In this document: positions 40,205-54,814 of the stretch, one piece after another
Numbering within the stretch: position 1 is the first letter of the stretch
Layout of the letters: every line of letters starts with the position of its first letter
NCBI GenBank assembly: GCA_947683625.1
Contig: CANTUR010001092.1
Span: forward strand, 62,001 to 126,000
From: Mallotus nudiflorus
Lineage: Eukaryota > Streptophyta > Magnoliopsida > Malpighiales > Euphorbiaceae
Direction: 5' to 3'
Length of the DNA: 64,000 nt
Program-made: the position numbers and the translations under genes
The notes under the pieces: model-generated
The model's database searches: none
Told to the model about the DNA's origin: nothing
The model's input: the letters and a program-made list of their open reading frames with translations, nothing else

Positions 40205-40228
40205 TGACACAGAACTCGATACTAACTT
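40205..40228 (-). other. Primer-binding-site region of element F, with 6-nt deletion
   Basis: On the minus strand, directly after the 5' LTR, the sequence reads AAGTTAGTATCGAGTTCTG. Intact G has AAGTTGGTATCAGAGCTGAG, so F has lost AGAGCT and changed one G to A. The match to initiator tRNA-Met is therefore broken. Confidence 0.75.
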
Positions 40229-43200
40229 TGTCACGACCCAAAACAGGGGCCATGACCGGCGCTAGGGAATGAGAATTCTTTCGAATCCGGAACCCGTAGC
40301 AAGCCTAAAAAATAAAATAAATCATGAAATAATAACAATAACCATATAATATACAGCGGAAGTAAAAATCATAAATATAATAATAACATTTTCATCACTG
40401 GATTTGAATTAAATCTCATCACATATATATAAAATCTCTTTAATACAAATCCAGTTTCAATATAATACATCTCTTTAAATAAAATACATGAAATCCAATA
40501 CTTTAAGTCATAACTACTGTAGTGTCTAGATCAAATAAATAGGACTCAAGTAGATAATTTACATAAAGAAGCCGGGGCAGAAGAAATTCGGCGTATCGAC
40601 TTGCTACTGAGGTTTGAAGAAGTTGACTCTCTTGAAAAATAGTCAACGGAGGGGAGTCAGACCTCACTGAGTGAATTACTATAATATATATACATACACA
40701 CTAAGTGACAATGCATACAATCAACAGTATATATATATCTAATATATATATAGGCAATTACATACAGATGCAATAAAATCATTTTTATATATTTTATTGA
40801 AAATCACAGTTTATGAAGGATCACATAGAACCCTAGAATATCGAAACCTCAAAAATAGTGTTAAACAACACTCTAGCCATACAGGCTCACTTATTCCAAA
40901 TATATCCACTTAATCCATTTAGACAGTAGACTGGCCCCGAGACACTAAGTCAACCGAGCTCCAGCAGTCTGACTGCCAGTGTGATTGGCCCCGAGACACT
41001 TGGTCAACCGAGCTCCAGCAATCACACCCAAACCATATCTCACACATATCAATAATCATATCAAATCAATATCCACAAATAGGTAGTAATATAGCCTAAA
41101 GCTATAGGCGTACCGGTATGTACTCGGTCCTAGTGCTGCCCACTAGGTAGCACGTTCTATCGATATCCTTCATTAATAATATAAATCATTCATTCACCAA
41201 AAATAAATGATGCATGAAGTTCAATAAAATAACAACATAAACCATATATATACTAGAAATATACCAAAAGTAAACCAGGTATATTTCGAGTATATATACG
41301 TCAAATGAATTCAATCATATTATAAATTAAGTTGGAAATATATTTAAAAACATTTTAAATATATTTTATTCACAAAACATGTATATAATTTAATATATAT
41401 ACCACAAATAAACCAAAAATATACTTAAATACAAATCACGTTATTTATGCAATTTAATCAAAATAAAACGTATATTTCTAAAATCATGCATCCTAAGCAT
41501 ATATATATATATAGTATAGTAACTCACCTAGTGCGCTCCACGAGACAGGTCCGACGGGCCTGGTCCACTAGCCCTCGGTCTTAGCGCAACTAAATAAGCA
41601 ATAAATAATCGACATCAAAATAACCCTAACAGAAATCCTAGAATTTGATCTAGAGTATTTAAATACGGAAACAGAATTAGGGTTCGACTGGACATCACGT
41701 TTTACGAGAATTCTATCGAAAATCCGGCAGAACCTCCCCTGTAAAACGGACATCTCTCTACTCAAAAGAGTAGAACCGACCCTGCAAAGAAATACACTTC
41801 AAAATATAAGCTCAACACAAATCCACAACCCCTCGGTCGGACTCCAGACTACAATCCACCGACCGGGGTCCACAAACACAGAATAATTTTGAAAATACCA
41901 AAAATATCCTTATAACATAGAAATTCATTTTATAGGTAGAAATTACATAATTAACCTTAAAACACTGTAAAAACCGATAAAAACTCATTTTATTTGAAAA
42001 ACCGTATATTATATATATAATTGAAAATAATTCACGAAAAATAGTTTTAATTAGTTAAAAATACCAAATAATTTGTAGAAATCATTTTTATACCTTAAAT
42101 AACTATTAAAACCAATTAAATTACATTTTTTGACAATTTAGGGTAAAATTACCAAAATACCCCTATATATATAAATATACTTAAATTACTTCAAAAATTC
42201 ACCAAAAATTATACAATTGTCCAAAATTAATTTTCTCAACATATTTATCAATAATATCAATAATTAAACTCAATTAACCAATTAAATTCAAATAAAAACA
42301 CATTTAACCCTAATTTCTCAAAATCACATAAACTTCAATAATTCAAAATAAATACTTAGAAATTCATAAAAATTCCAAATAAATTCCTATAATTCATTTC
42401 AGCACCTAATTTAACCATAAACTCCAATTTCATAATTTAAATAATTAATTTCCGAAAATTAGAAAATAATATTAAAATATTCAAAAATACCCAAAAATCC
42501 AAAAAATCTCCAAAAATTCCACAAAAATTCATACATGTAGATTGAGCTACTAGGAACAACATTTGTGAAGGGAGTTTTCATGAATCAACCAATTCGAAGC
42601 TCAAAAAAATCAAAAACCCTAATAGGCCGAAATTGAAAATTCGAAACCTAAGCAATTCTAGACCATTTTAGCTCAAACCAAAGCTAGAATCACACTCAAC
42701 GGAGCTCAAGGAGAAGAAAGAGACCGGCGGTGTCAAAAATGGTGGCCGGAATCGGCGAGGGAAGAAGAAGATGCAACTCTCGGCTTCCTACGATATCAAG
42801 CTTCCCCGACGCCGGAAATGGCTACCACAGGCGGCGAGGAAGGCTGGGGAAGGTGGTGGCACACCGAACGGCACACCCACGGTGAAGAAACGGCAGTAGC
42901 AGTGATCGGACGGTGAAGGAAACGGTCAGGAGGAAGAAGAAGCTCACGAGGGCAGTTTCGTAAATAAACCAAACTTTTATAATTTTGACAATTTTTAATG
43001 TATATATGTATATATATATACTTTACACTATATAATAAAATAATATTAAATTACACACTTTAAATATACACCACACACATAAAATTTAATATTTTAATAA
43101 TTTATACTAAATAAAAATAATTAAATATCAATAAAACTAATAAATAATAAATAAAATATTAGGGTAATACTAAACCCTAATTAAATAAATATACACACAC

Positions 43201-43477
43201 ATAGGCTTTATTTAGTATTTTAAAAATACGTATGAGTCCATGCAAGTCCGAAAATATATTTAAAATAATTAATATTAAAATATTTACGTGAAAAATTCCC
43301 CGAAAATGCAAGTCCCGGGAAAATTTTACGTAAAGCACTGTAAATAAAACACAGTATTAAAAATAGGTTTTAAATACATATTAACTCGTGAAAATATCAT
43401 ATATATACATTCAGAATTTATTAACACTGCATATCCCTGTACAGTGCAAAAATATTTTAAAAACACGGGATATTACA
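40229..43477 (-). repeat. 5' LTR of element F (3249 bp)
   Basis: Partner of 31991-35235. In the first 420 or so aligned bases (from the GACA end) I count about 13 differences, mostly C-to-T or G-to-A in this copy; the remainder looks more similar. This suggests moderate age and methylation-type decay. Confidence 0.96.
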
Positions 43478-45585
43478 ACAGTAGACTAGCCCCGAGACAT
43501 TAAGTCAAATGAGCTCCAGCAGTCTGACTATCAGTGTGATTGGCCCCGAGACACTTGGTCAACCAAGCTTCATCAATCACACTCCCAAATCCTTTCTCAC
43601 ACATCAAATAATCAAATCCAATCAATATCCTCAAACAGGTTAGTAATATAGCCTAAATGCTATAAGCGTACCGATACGTACTCAGTCCTAGTGTTGCCCA
43701 CTAAGTAGCACGTTTTATTGATATCCTTCATTGAAATATAAAACATACATTCATAAAAATAAGTAATACATGAATTTAAATAAAATAGCAACATAAACCA
43801 TATATATACTAGAAATATACCAAAAGTAAACCAGATATATTTCGAGTATATATACGTCAAATAAATTCAATTAAATTACAAAATAAATTAGAAATATACT
43901 TAAAAACATTTTAAACATAATTCATTAATAAAACATGCATATAGTTTAAAATATACCAAAAATAAACCAAAAATAAACCAAAAGTAAACTAAAATAAACT
44001 CAAGTACTAATTAATATCATTATGCATTTTTAGTCAAAATAAAACATAAATTTCTAAAATCATGCACCCTAGAGCATATATATATATATAATAGTAACTT
44101 ATAAATTATTGCACTCCACGAGATGGATCTGATGGGCCTGGTCCACTAGACCTCAGTCTCGGCGCAACTAAACAAACAAAAATGACAGGAATCAGAAAAA
44201 ATCTAATGGAAACTCCTAGAAACTCGATCTAGAATGCTAGACATAGAATTAGAATTAGAGTTCGACCGGACATCAAATTTTACGAGAATTCTACTAAAAA
44301 TTTGGCAGAACCTCCCTTGTAAAATGGACATCTCTCTACTCAAAGAGTAGAGTCGGCCCTGCAAAGAAATACACTTCGAAAAATAGATACAAAATTACAA
44401 CCACAATCCCTCGGTCGGGCCCCAAACTACAAATCACTGACCGAGGTCCACAATTCACAGAATATTTAAAAAATACCAAAAATGCCCTTATGTAATAAAA
44501 ATACATTTTATCAGTACAAATTACATAATTAACCCTAAAACACAATGAAAACCGATAAAAACTCATTTTATTAAAAAAATCGTATATTATATATATAATT
44601 GAAAATAATTTATGAAAAATAGTTTTAATTAGTTAAAAATACCAAATAATTTGTAGAAATCATTTTTATACCCTAAATAACTATCAAAACCAATTTAATT
44701 ATATTTTTAGCCAATTTAGGATAAAATTACCAAAATACCCCTATATATATAAATATACTAAAATTAATCCAAAAATTCACTAAAAATAATATAATTACAC
44801 AAAATTAATTTTCTCAACATATATTTCAATAATATCACTAAATATACTTAATTAACCAATAAATTTCAATTAAACACATAATTAACCCTATTTTATCAAA
44901 ATTACATAAACTAATTAAATTCAAAATAAATACATAAAAATTCACAAAAATTCCAAATAAATTTCTATAATTCATTTCAACACCTATATTTATCATAAAA
45001 CACAATTTCATAATTTAATTTATTTATTTTCGAAAATTAGAAAATAATAATAAAATATTCAAAAATACCCAAAAATCAAAATAAATTCCAAAAATTCTAC
45101 AAAAATTCACACATGAAGATTAAGCTAAGGGGAGCAATATTTTTTAAGTAATTTTTCATAATTCACAAAGAAATGCTTAAAAAAAATTGAAAATTCAATA
45201 TAGCCGAAATGAAGATCAAGCTCAAACCTCAACAACCACCCATTTTCCGGCCCAAAGAAGCTTAGAATAGGGACCACCGGAGCTCAGGGAGTCGATGGAG
45301 ACCGGTGGTGCACGAAATGGTGGCCGAAATCACAATCGACGGTGAAGAGCTTCACACGCTGCCACAGCAAATTTCGGGCATTCCAACGAGCTTCCGGTGA
45401 CTTGATCACGTCGAAGAGGAAAAGGAAGGAGGGGGGAGGAGGTTGGTGGCAGCTGGTGGTGGCGAAGGGTGGTCCGGCGTGCCAAACTGAGAGGCACATT
45501 GAGGGTAGGGCGTCGGGGAAGAAGAAGGAGAAAGGAGGGGCAGTTTGGTAATTTTGGCAACTTTGATTTTTTTTGACAAATAGTT

Positions 45586-45588
<3 letters not shown>

Positions 45589-45664
<76 letters not shown>
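45589..45664. repeat. (AT)38 microsatellite in solo LTR E
   Basis: About 76 bp of uninterrupted TA. The F LTRs have only a short TA run at the equivalent site (about 34750-34780). Confidence 0.97.
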
Positions 45665-45666
<2 letters not shown>

Positions 45667-48600
45667 CACACTATATATTATAATAATATAAACTCCCACA
45701 CACATATAATTTAGTATTTTTAATAATTGATATACTTAAAAATAATTAAATAATATTAAAACTAAATAATAAATAATAAAAATTAGGGTAATTAATTAAA
45801 CCCTAGTTTAATTTAAATATATACACATATATACACTTTATTTTGGCACTTTAAAAATATATATGAGTTCATGCAAACTCGTGAAATTATTTAAAATAAT
45901 TAATACTAAATTATTTACGTGTTAATTTCCCCAAAAATAAAATTTTCGAGAAAATTTTACGTAAAGTACTTAAAATAATATAAAACAATTAAAATTAGCT
46001 TTAAATAAATATCAAACTCATAAAATATCATAAATATGTACAAAAATTATTAACACTGCATATCCCGATGCAGTATAAAAATATTTAAAAACTCGGGATA
46101 TTACAAATAGTCTCACTGTTAGTGTGATTGGCCCCGAGACACTAGGTCAATCGAGCTCCAGCAACCAAACTATTCAATCATATCAATCTCAAATCAATCA
46201 ATCAATCAATTATTTATTACCTCAAGTAATTTTTAAATCAATCCTAAATCTATCATACCGATATGTATGCGGTCCTAGTGCTGCCCACTAGGTAGCACGT
46301 TTTATCGATATCCTTTAATTAAAATTTAACATACATATGAGAAAATAAATAATGCATAATAACATTCATAATAACAAAATGAACCATATATATACCAGAA
46401 ATATACCTAAAATAAACTAAGTATATTTCAAGTATATATATGTTAAATAAATTCGAAATCAACCATAAAAATATGCTAAATAAAGACCAATAACATACTA
46501 ACATCATGCTAAATATATATAGAAAATATAACATGTATTTATTTTAAAATATATCAAAATTATACTAAGAATATACCTAACATATACTAAATATTTAATA
46601 AACAATTCATGAATAAATACATATTAAAACATGTATATTCTAAATCATGCATCCTAAATGTGATGTATATATAACATAACAACTTACAAGTTTGTGCTCC
46701 TCGAGACTAGCTCGATAGGCCCTATCAGAAAGTCCTTAGTCTCAGCGTAACTAGAAAGTAAAATAATAACAACAATCAGAATAAATCTAACTTATACTTC
46801 TAAAGAGACTCGATTTAGGAATACAAAACTCAACAAAACATGAGAACTCATGATCGATTCGACATTACATCTTACGAGAATTCTATAGAAAATTTGGTAA
46901 AACTTCCTCTGTAAAATGGATATCTCTCTACTAAAAAGTAAAGTTGATCCTATAGGAAAAACACACTTTTATAACTCATAAGGCTCAACACCTCGGGTTG
47001 GGATCCCAAACTACGCAATTCCCCAACCAAGGTTCATAATTCACCAATAATCAAATATTTATAATAATATTTTAAAAATCATTAAAATTCACAAATATCA
47101 ATAAAACACCAAAATATAATATATTTAAACATTAAAACATTAAAACACTAAATATAATTATTTCTCCACAATCAAATAATAATATAATATTATCAAAAAT
47201 CCAATTTATCAATTATTTAGCATAAAATAATAAAATTTACCTTTATATACTCAAATAACTTAATTATATAATAAAAGTAATTAAAAATCCATTTAATCAC
47301 CAAAATAGTAAATAATATATTATTTGAAAATAATTTTCAAAAATTAGTATTAATTAGTTAAAAATAGTAAATAATTTATAAAATCATTTTAATACTCTAA
47401 ATAATTCTAAAACCATTTAAACATATTATTCAACTATAATTTTCACAAAAACCCACCATTAACTTATAAAATCAAAATTTACATAATACTAATAATTTTC
47501 TCAAAAATTTATATAAAATCACAAAAAATATTTTATCAACACATATTATATCAAAATTATCTAAAGCATATAATTAAACAATATGTCTAATAAAAATACA
47601 AATCTAACATAAAATTCCAATATATACATAATACAAACATATTTCAAAAAATTATATAATATATAGAAAAATTATTTTCTCAACAATAAAATTAATAATA
47701 TAATATACTAATACTAAATATACCAAATTTATAATTAAAATAATTAATTATCAAAAATTCAATAATTAATAATAAAATAATTAACCAAAATTCAAATAAA
47801 TTCCATAAATAAAAAAAATTTCTAGGAAGATTAAGCTACTATGATCAACATTTGTTAAGGGAGTTTCCAAAAATCAACAAGATTCAACTTAAAAAAAAAT
47901 AGGAAACCCTAATAGTCATAAAACAAAAATGAAGCAAAACTCACAAATAATCAAGTTTGAGCTTGAAAGGAGCTTGGAATCGACTTCACCAAAGCTCAAG
48001 GACTCAAACTGTATCGGAAAGGCAAGCTGTGGTGGCTGGAGGAGGCGGGCTATGGTGGTCGAAGGAGGCGACGGTGAGAAGCTCACCTTGTTGTAGTTGT
48101 AACTCCAGGCGAACCAATGAGCTTCTGGAGGTCGGATGACATCGGGGAGGAAGAGGGAAAAGAGAGGAAGAAGATGGCAGTGGTTAATGGCAGTGAGAGG
48201 AGGTTCGATAAGCTGGAAGGTAGGCACAATGACTGTGCAGGAGCGAGACAAGGAGCAGGGGAAGAAGATTGTTAACTTGTTGTGTTTGTGTTTTTGTTCT
48301 TTATATATATATATATATATAGTACACACATGTCACACACATGCACTAATAAAATAAAATAATGTAATATTGACAAATAATAATAGTAGAACAATATAAT
48401 AGTAAAAATACTCATAATAATAACAATAACAATAATAATAGTAATACTATTGAAATAATTTAATGATAAAAATAATGCTCACAATAATATCAAACAAAAA
48501 CAATAATAATAATAGGGTACTTAAAATAATAATATTAAAATAACACCAATAACATTAACCCTAATATTTAAATAATAAACTTCTAAAAATATATTTTACG

Positions 48601-48740
48601 TAAATAATTCTCTTAAAATAAAATACGTAATTAACATTAGTAATTAACAATAATAATACATGATTAAAATTTAAAATTATTAATACTGCATATCCCAAAA
48701 TATATTTTTATAATTTAAAATTTCATGTCATAACAACAAT

Positions 48741-48764
48741 ATTAAAAACCTAGGTTTTGAAAGT
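48741..48764 (-). other. Leader remnant of element A (PBS area)
   Basis: 24 bp containing AACCTAGGTTTTGAAAGT link the B insertion to A's 5' LTR. They continue the leader seen at 13060-13085 (ATAACCTAGGTCCAC). The primer-binding site is not recognisable. Confidence 0.75.
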
Positions 48765-49292
48765 TATCATGACCCAAACCGAGGAGTCATGACCGGCACT
48801 AGGGAACATAAAATCTTTCAAATCCAAAACCCGTAGTAAGCCTTAAAATAAAAACATACGCAAATATAATACAAAAAATATGCCAAAAGTAAAAATTTAA
48901 TTAATATAAAAATAATTCTTTATATTATAACATAATAAAAATATCTTACAAAAAATATGCCAAAAGTAAAACTTTAATTAATATAAAAATAATTCTTTAT
49001 ATTATAACATAATAAAAATATCTTCATACAAGATTTGGATATAAGATCTCTAATTAGTACAACATGCTACTAACACAATAACACTACTACTACAATGATC
49101 ACCAAAATAATAGAAAAATGACAATTCAGTATTTACGTAAATCAGCCATAGAGGAAAGGGTCCGTCAAATAGTTCTACTAAAGAGGTCTGAAGTAGAAGA
49201 TCCTAAAAAAATATTAAGAGAAGTCAGACTTCACCGAGTGAATTATTATAATATATATAAACACACCTAAAGTCATATACAACCAAGCATCA

Positions 49293-49295
<3 letters not shown>

Positions 49296-49342
<47 letters not shown>

Positions 49343-49361
49343 CACACACACACACACACAC
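49296..49361. repeat. (AT)n(AC)n compound microsatellite in A's LTR
   Basis: About 44 bp of TA followed by about 20 bp of CA. Confidence 0.95.
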
Positions 49362-52154
49362 ATGCAGGTCATATAGATACCAAAATCTAGTTTTATATAA
49401 TAATAGAAGCAGAGAAATTTATTTTGGGTAAAGGATTGGAGCAAAACCCTAAAAATATTATGCAACCTCAATCATTGAATGTCACTAGCCAATAGGCTCA
49501 CTTGATTCCAATTTATTTCTCTTTTCCATTTTTGGACAATTGACTAGCCTCGAGACACTAAGTTAATTAAGTTCTCGCAATCACACCACTCTCTCACTAC
49601 GAACCTTAATAATCAATTAATCAAGTCTCACATCAATAATTTCATAATAAGACTCCTAAAAATCTAATGCATTAGTGCACACACAGTCCTAGTGCAACCC
49701 ATTAGTAACACGTTCTACTATTATCCTTTAAATAAATCTTATAATTATTAAAAATAATGAAATGTATAATTTAAACATGATAGCCTCCATTTTTTAAAGC
49801 AATATACCAAATATTTACTAAACATATACCAAAAAATATATCTAATCATTTAATAAAATACATCATACTTAATTACATTATAAAAATATGGATGCTCATA
49901 AATATGTATTCTACATGTAATGCATATATATGATAATAGCTTACAATTGTGCGCTCCTTTTAAAGAACTAGACTAGATGAGTTTGGTATGCCTCGATCTC
50001 AGCGTAACTAGAGAAAACAAATAAATAATAATATTATTAGAATCAAAATCCTAATTTTATACTTCTAGAAATTCTAAAAAATGACTCAATCTAGGACACA
50101 ACTAGACCAACAAATTAAAAATTTAGAATTGACTTGATGTCACGTTTTGCGAGACTTCTACTAAAAATTAGGTAGAGTCTTCTTTATAAAACAGACATTT
50201 CTTTACTAAAAGTAGAGTTGATCCTGCATGCAAACACACTTCAATATTCACAATAGCACAACTTCTCGGGTTGGGCTCTTGAACTACACAATTTGTCCAA
50301 CTAAGAATCAAAATACACAAAAATTAATAATTTAATAATAAATACTAAAATCATTAAAATCCATAAAAAATCAATAAAATACCTTAATACAATTTATTTG
50401 AAAAATAAAAATATTAAAGATAATTTATATTCAAATTAACTTAATAAAATCTCAAATAGCATTAAATAATATTAGTAAAAATTCCATTTTTCAAATATTC
50501 AAAATTAAATAGCACAAAGTTCAATTAATTATTTAAATTACTCAATTATATAATAAAAATAGCTAAAATCCATTTTAATCATAAAAGTAATAGATAAGCT
50601 ATTATTTAATTATAATTTAAAAAATTATTATTAATTAGCTAAAATAAATAATTCGTAAAAATTATTTTAATACTATTTATTATTCAAAAATTATCCAAAA
50701 TATACTAATTAACAATAAGTTCAATTAAATACAAAATTTACTAATTTTTCCATAAATTACCATAATATTAAATATTTTCCAAAAATTAACCAAAATTACT
50801 ATAAATTTGTAAAAATTTATTTTCTCATTTCTAAATCTTAATGTTTATATTAAATATACTAATTAGCATTATTTTCAATAAAAATCATATAATGAATAAA
50901 ATTTACCTTATTTTTCAAAAATACAATTTTATACATAGACTATATAAATTCATAACTAAAAGTCTAAAATTAATTTCACTAAATTTCCTTAACAAACCAT
51001 AATCTAAATATTTCACACAATATTCTAAAAATATTAAAATTTTCAGGCATGGGTCATTGAAACAGTGACTCACCAGAAAATAAAAATACAAAAACTTCAA
51101 ATAATTTAGAAAAATCAAACAAAAATATATTTAGATAGCTCTTTATGCACATAATCACATTTCCAAAGCAATTAATCATGAATCAAACTACGTCAAGCTT
51201 AAAAAAAATAAAAACTAAATTGACCTAAACTAAAACTTGAGTATAAAATGATTATCGGACATTCTAAGCTTGAAATGACCGAAGATTTAGCTTGCCCGGA
51301 CCTAAAGGAGTCGAACAAGCTCAGAACCACAAGTTGTATCCACCATAAATATCGCCTATGATGCTATTGGATGCTACTGCATTTGACAGAATAGGAGAGG
51401 AAGAAGCTTGCTAACGACGATGGAAGGGAAGGGAAGGGGAGAGGTGATGGTGGTAGAATGGTGGCTCGGTGGTGGCTTGTGTAGTGGCACTGTGTAGACT
51501 GGGAAGAAGAAGAAGAAGAAGAAAAAAAAGAAAAAAAAAGAAAGATAAAGAAAGAGAAGAAGACCGAAAAAATAATGTTTTTGTCCTTTTTTTAATAATT
51601 AGGAAAAAGACAAAATATTATACATATATAAAATATAATTGTAATAACCCTAATTTTTAAATTATTTTATTATATTATGAGATATGCAGTGTTAATAAAT
51701 TTTTAAAAATTTAATTTAATTATTTTACTATTTTGTGATTAATTATTATTATTTTATATTTAATTGAATTTTCTACGTAAATATATTATTTTGGACGTTT
51801 AAATTTAATTATGTATATTTATTATTTTTAAATACTATTATTTTAATAACGTTAATTTAGTGCATGGTTATTTTAATATTATTTTTTTTTAGTACTAACA
51901 TTATTTTATTTTTATTGATTTACATAAAATTATTTCATAAATATTGTTTATATTATTGTTATTTTCAAATGTGTTATGTGTTATTATTATCATGGTTATT
52001 ATTTTCATTAATATTATCATTAGTATTATTTTATTGTTTAATATTATTATGAATATTATTCTTATTATCCAATTATTTTATTAATAGTATAAATTTTAAT
52101 TATTGATAATTTTATATTGTGTATATTATTATGCATGTGTGTGTCATGTGTGTA

Positions 52155-52156
<2 letters not shown>

Positions 52157-52199
<43 letters not shown>
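52157..52199. repeat. (AT)n microsatellite in G 5' LTR
   Basis: TA run about 20 bp longer than its counterpart at about 59633-59655 in the 3' LTR; this accounts for most of the LTR length difference. Confidence 0.95.
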
Positions 52200-52205
<6 letters not shown>

Positions 52206-54814
52206 GAGTGGTTGAGATTAGTTTATTATAAAATATTATTATTATATTATATTATATAGTTTATTATTAAAATATATACACAAACAAACAAACAACACAC
52301 ATATACATATATAAACACACACATTCACGTGCACATATACACACCAACACACACACATCAACAAATATACATATAAACATACAAACAACACAGCACACAT
52401 TCAAAAACATTTAGCAAAATAATGCAGAAGCTTCTGTGACCATCCTACCTCCCGCAACATCTCGATCCAAGCTCGTCGGTGTGCCTCCATCACTTCCAAC
52501 CGACCACTTCCTCCTTCTAGCCTCATCGTCGTCGTCCAGAAGCCTTGAAACCGCTAGAAAAACTGAATTCTTCACCTACTGCTACAGTAACTCCGGCGAG
52601 GATCCGGCCACCTTTGCTTGAGTTCTTGGGTTCTTTGGATTCCTTGAGTTATGAGAACTCTATTTCTAAGCTCGGATTGAGCTCAAACCATCTCGTTTGT
52701 AAGTTTTGTTAAATTTTTATTTTTGAGCTTTTAGGGTTTTTATTTTTTTTTAGGTTGATTTTTATTGATTCAAGAAAACTCCCTTTGCAAATGATGATCC
52801 TTATAGCTTGAGCTTCATGAATATATTTTTGTTATAATTTTTGGAATTTATTTTAATTTTGGTGAATTTTTTTTATTATTTTAATATTATTTAATGAATT
52901 TTCGAAAATTAATTAATTAAATTATGAAATTGTGTTTTATGGTGATTATAGGAGTTGAAATGAATTATAGAAATTTATTTGTAATTTTTGTGAATTTTTA
53001 TGTATTTATTTGGAATTTATTAAGTTTAGGTAATTTTGAAAAATAGGGTTAATTATGTGTTTAATTGAAATAAATTGGTAAATCGTGTATATTTATTGAT
53101 ATTATCGAATTATATGTTGATAAATTAATTTTTTGAGTAATTATATAATTTTTGGTGAATTTTTTAACATTTATAGTGAATATATATATATAGGGGTATT
53201 TTGGTAATTTTAAACTAAATTGGTTAAAAATGTAATTAAATTGGTTTTAATAGTTATTTAGGGTATAAAAATGATTTCTACAAATTTTTAGTATTTTTAA
53301 CTAATTAAAACTATTTTTCGTAAATTATTTTCAAATTATATATAATATACTATTTTTCTAAATAAATGGGTTTTTATTGATTTTTAGTATGTTTTAGGGT
53401 TAATTACGTAATTTGGATTTATAAAATGTATTTTTATTATATAAGGGCATTTTCGGTATTTTATAAATATTCTGTGTATTGTGAACCTCGGTCGGTGAAT
53501 TGTAGTTTGGAGTCCGACCGAGGGATTTTGATTGTAATCCTGTGTGTTATTCCGAAGTGTATTTCTTTGCAGGACCGGCTCTACTCTTTGAGTAGAGAGA
53601 TGTCCGTTTTACAGGGGAGGTTCTGCTGGATTTTCGGTAGAATTCTCGTAAAACGTGATGTCCGGTCAAATTCCTATTCTAAAGCTGTGTCTAAAATTCT
53701 AGATCGAGTCTTTAGAATTTTTGTTAAATTTATTCTGATCTCATGTTGTCATTTGTTGTCTAGCTGCGCCGGAACCGAGGCCTAACGGACCAGGCCCGTT
53801 GAATATGTCTCGAGAAACGCACATCAGTGAGTTATTATACTGTATATATATGCATTGCATATAGGGTGCATTTATTTAGAATTTTTCATTTTCATTGTAT
53901 GTTTAAAAAAAGGATTTAAATTATAATATTTCTGGTATATCTAGGGTTGCATTTTATATATATGCATAATAAATAATTAGGCATGTTAGTTTGATATATG
54001 CACATTAAACAATTAGGTTTAGGTTTAATACATTTGAGTAATATACACATGTTTTAAAATGTACACTTAGACATAATTATTTTATTAAATGATTAGTATA
54101 CTTTAGGTATAATTTCAGTAGATTTTAGGTTTATTCTTAATTAATTGCATGTTAAATTATAAACCTACACTTAAATTATTTTTAAGTTATTTTTGGTATA
54201 TTTTTTTATTTATTTCCGAATAAATAAATGTTTTATTATTAAATTAAACCTAACACATTAGTGGTATATTTAGGGTTTATTTTTGGATATATGCATGATA
54301 GATAATCGGGTTTATTTTTAGTATATTTGTGAATATATGTTAAACACAAAAACGTATTTAAATGAATATTTAGACATAAATGGTTTATTAAATGATTTGA
54401 GTACTTAGGGTATATCTTTTGCATATTTAAGTATATTTTTAAGATAATGCATGTTATATTATTGTTACTCATTTAAATTGTTTTTAACTATATTAATGAT
54501 TTATCTTTAGTTTATTTCATATTTTATTTGACTATATATATATATATATACCTGAAATATACTGGGTATATTTTAGGTATATTTTTGGTATATATATATA
54601 TGGTTGGTTTTACTATTATGAATATTGTTCTACATTAATTATTTTTCGAATGAATGATTTATTCGAAGTGAAGGATATCAATAGAACGTGCTTCCTAGTG
54701 GGCAGCACTAGGACCGTGTACATACCGGTACGATAGATAAGGATTGAGTGAGAGTTAAAATTTGGTGATTATAATTGATTTAATTGATTTGACTAGATTA
54801 ATGGTATGTTAGAT

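Larger units (their letters stand above)
31991..43477 (-). mobile_element. Element F: complete Ty3/gypsy chromovirus (11,487 bp)
   Basis: Flanked by perfect ACAGT duplications (31986-31990 and 43478-43482). It has two similar LTRs (3245 and 3249 bp), a polypurine tract, a damaged primer site and a nearly full-length but interrupted gag-pol. This is the best-preserved coding copy in the window and the reference for reading the others. It lies inside solo LTR E, inside B, inside A, so it is the fourth level of nesting. Confidence 0.96.
31305..46105 (-). mobile_element. Solo LTR E (family I, about 3.3 kb), split by element F
   Basis: Flanked by AATAG duplications (31300-31304 and 46106-46110). 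Pieces are 31305-31990 and 43483-46105. On the minus strand it begins TGTAATATCCCGAG and ends GGTCGTGACA. It is more diverged from F's LTRs than they are from each other. It carries an (AT)38 run at 45589-45664. The insertion site in B and the insertion of F in E both fall in the double-hairpin cassette. Confidence 0.93.
30618..48735 (-). repeat. 5' LTR of element B, split by solo LTR E (with F inside)
   Basis: LTR pieces 30618-31304 and 46111-48735 total about 3.3 kb and match the 3' LTR. The inner edge TGTCAAGACCC at 30618 is followed, towards lower coordinates, by a leader with AAGTTAGCATCAGAGC (about 30602-30617 on the minus strand). That is close to the tRNA-Met primer site but carries changes. 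The right edge CATAACA at 48735 meets the ACAAT duplication. Confidence 0.92.

Noticed and set aside
53426..53785. 119-codon ORF identical in both G LTRs
   Set aside because: The identity follows from LTR duplication. Homologous regions in C, D, E and F are not open over the same span, and it overlaps splice-like signals and hairpins.
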